The notes under the pieces were generated by a model. That model worked only from the letters and a program-made list of their open reading frames with translations, had not been told where the DNA came from and made no database searches. A program made the position numbers and the translations under genes. A stretch of DNA of 5,463 bases from Gammaproteobacteria bacterium. GTDB lineage: Bacteria; Pseudomonadota; Gammaproteobacteria; SZUA-229. The stretch lies in NCBI GenBank assembly GCA_024278435.1, contig JAJRTD010000241.1, forward strand, positions 1 to 5,463. The letters are read 5' to 3'. Below, piece after piece: positions 5,402 to 5,463 of this stretch (position 1 is the first letter of the stretch; each line of letters opens with the position of its first letter).

Positions 5402-5463
5402 CGCAGAGGCGCAGAGCTCGCAGAGGAAAGCCTTTTTTTATCCACAGATGAACGCAGATAAAC
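5402..5463. repeat. Short tandem CGCAGAG / CGCAGAT words, likely dispersed intergenic repeat
   Basis: CGCAGAG occurs three times in 24 bases (5402-5408, 5410-5416, 5419-5425). After an A/T-rich gap follow CACAGAT (5443-5449) and CGCAGAT (5453-5459), running off the window end. Repeats with this wording (CGCAGAGGCGCAGAG, ATGAACGCAGATAAAC) recur between genes in many bacterial genomes; this is from general recollection. The preceding stretch 5342-5401 holds only a weak hairpin (CCGCT 5353-5357 with AGCGG 5371-5375) and no good terminator. Confidence 0.6.

Overview
The window reads as chromosomal DNA of a gammaproteobacterium, probably one with an inorganic-sulfur metabolism. This is inferred from the gene families (BatD operon, YeeE/YedE transporter, DsrE-like protein), the moderate GC content, clear Shine-Dalgarno sites and the layout. 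No rRNA, tRNA, insertion sequence, phage gene or CRISPR array is visible. All genes lie on the + strand.

Region 1 (1-1875) is the end of an aerotolerance (Bat) operon. It holds the last codons of a VWA/TPR protein of the BatB/BatC type, overlapped by batD, which encodes an exported, membrane-anchored protein with a C-terminal cytoplasmic domain.

Region 2 (1876-3681) starts with a 170-base intergenic stretch. It carries a good sigma70-type promoter whose -35 element lies inside a perfect 11-bp inverted repeat, a strong operator candidate. The promoter drives a YeeE/YedE-family transporter (thiosulfate or other sulfur-compound uptake). A small GIY-YIG (UPF0213/YhbQ-like) protein follows and overlaps the transporter's stop codon.

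Region 3 (3682-3882) is a 201-base non-coding stretch with much more structure than a simple gap. It has a 12-bp perfect palindrome at the GIY-YIG stop codon, then three consecutive hairpins, the last being a textbook intrinsic terminator. This is either a structured 3' UTR or a small RNA of about 100 nt. One arm of hairpin 1 is complementary over 10 nt to the predicted 5' end of the transporter mRNA. The loop of hairpin 2 is complementary over 7 nt to the ribosome-binding site of the next gene. This is the most interesting part of the window, though its function is inferred.

Region 4 (3883-5341) is a two-gene translationally coupled unit. It encodes an exported DsrE-like protein with one cysteine, and an exported metallo-beta-lactamase-fold hydrolase with a complete dinuclear metal site (SoxH-like in general form). 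With the transporter upstream, the window suggests handling of reduced or sulfane sulfur in the periplasm and its uptake; the substrate cannot be read from sequence. The window ends (5342-5463) in non-coding DNA with short tandem CGCAGAG/CGCAGAT words, typical of dispersed intergenic repeats.
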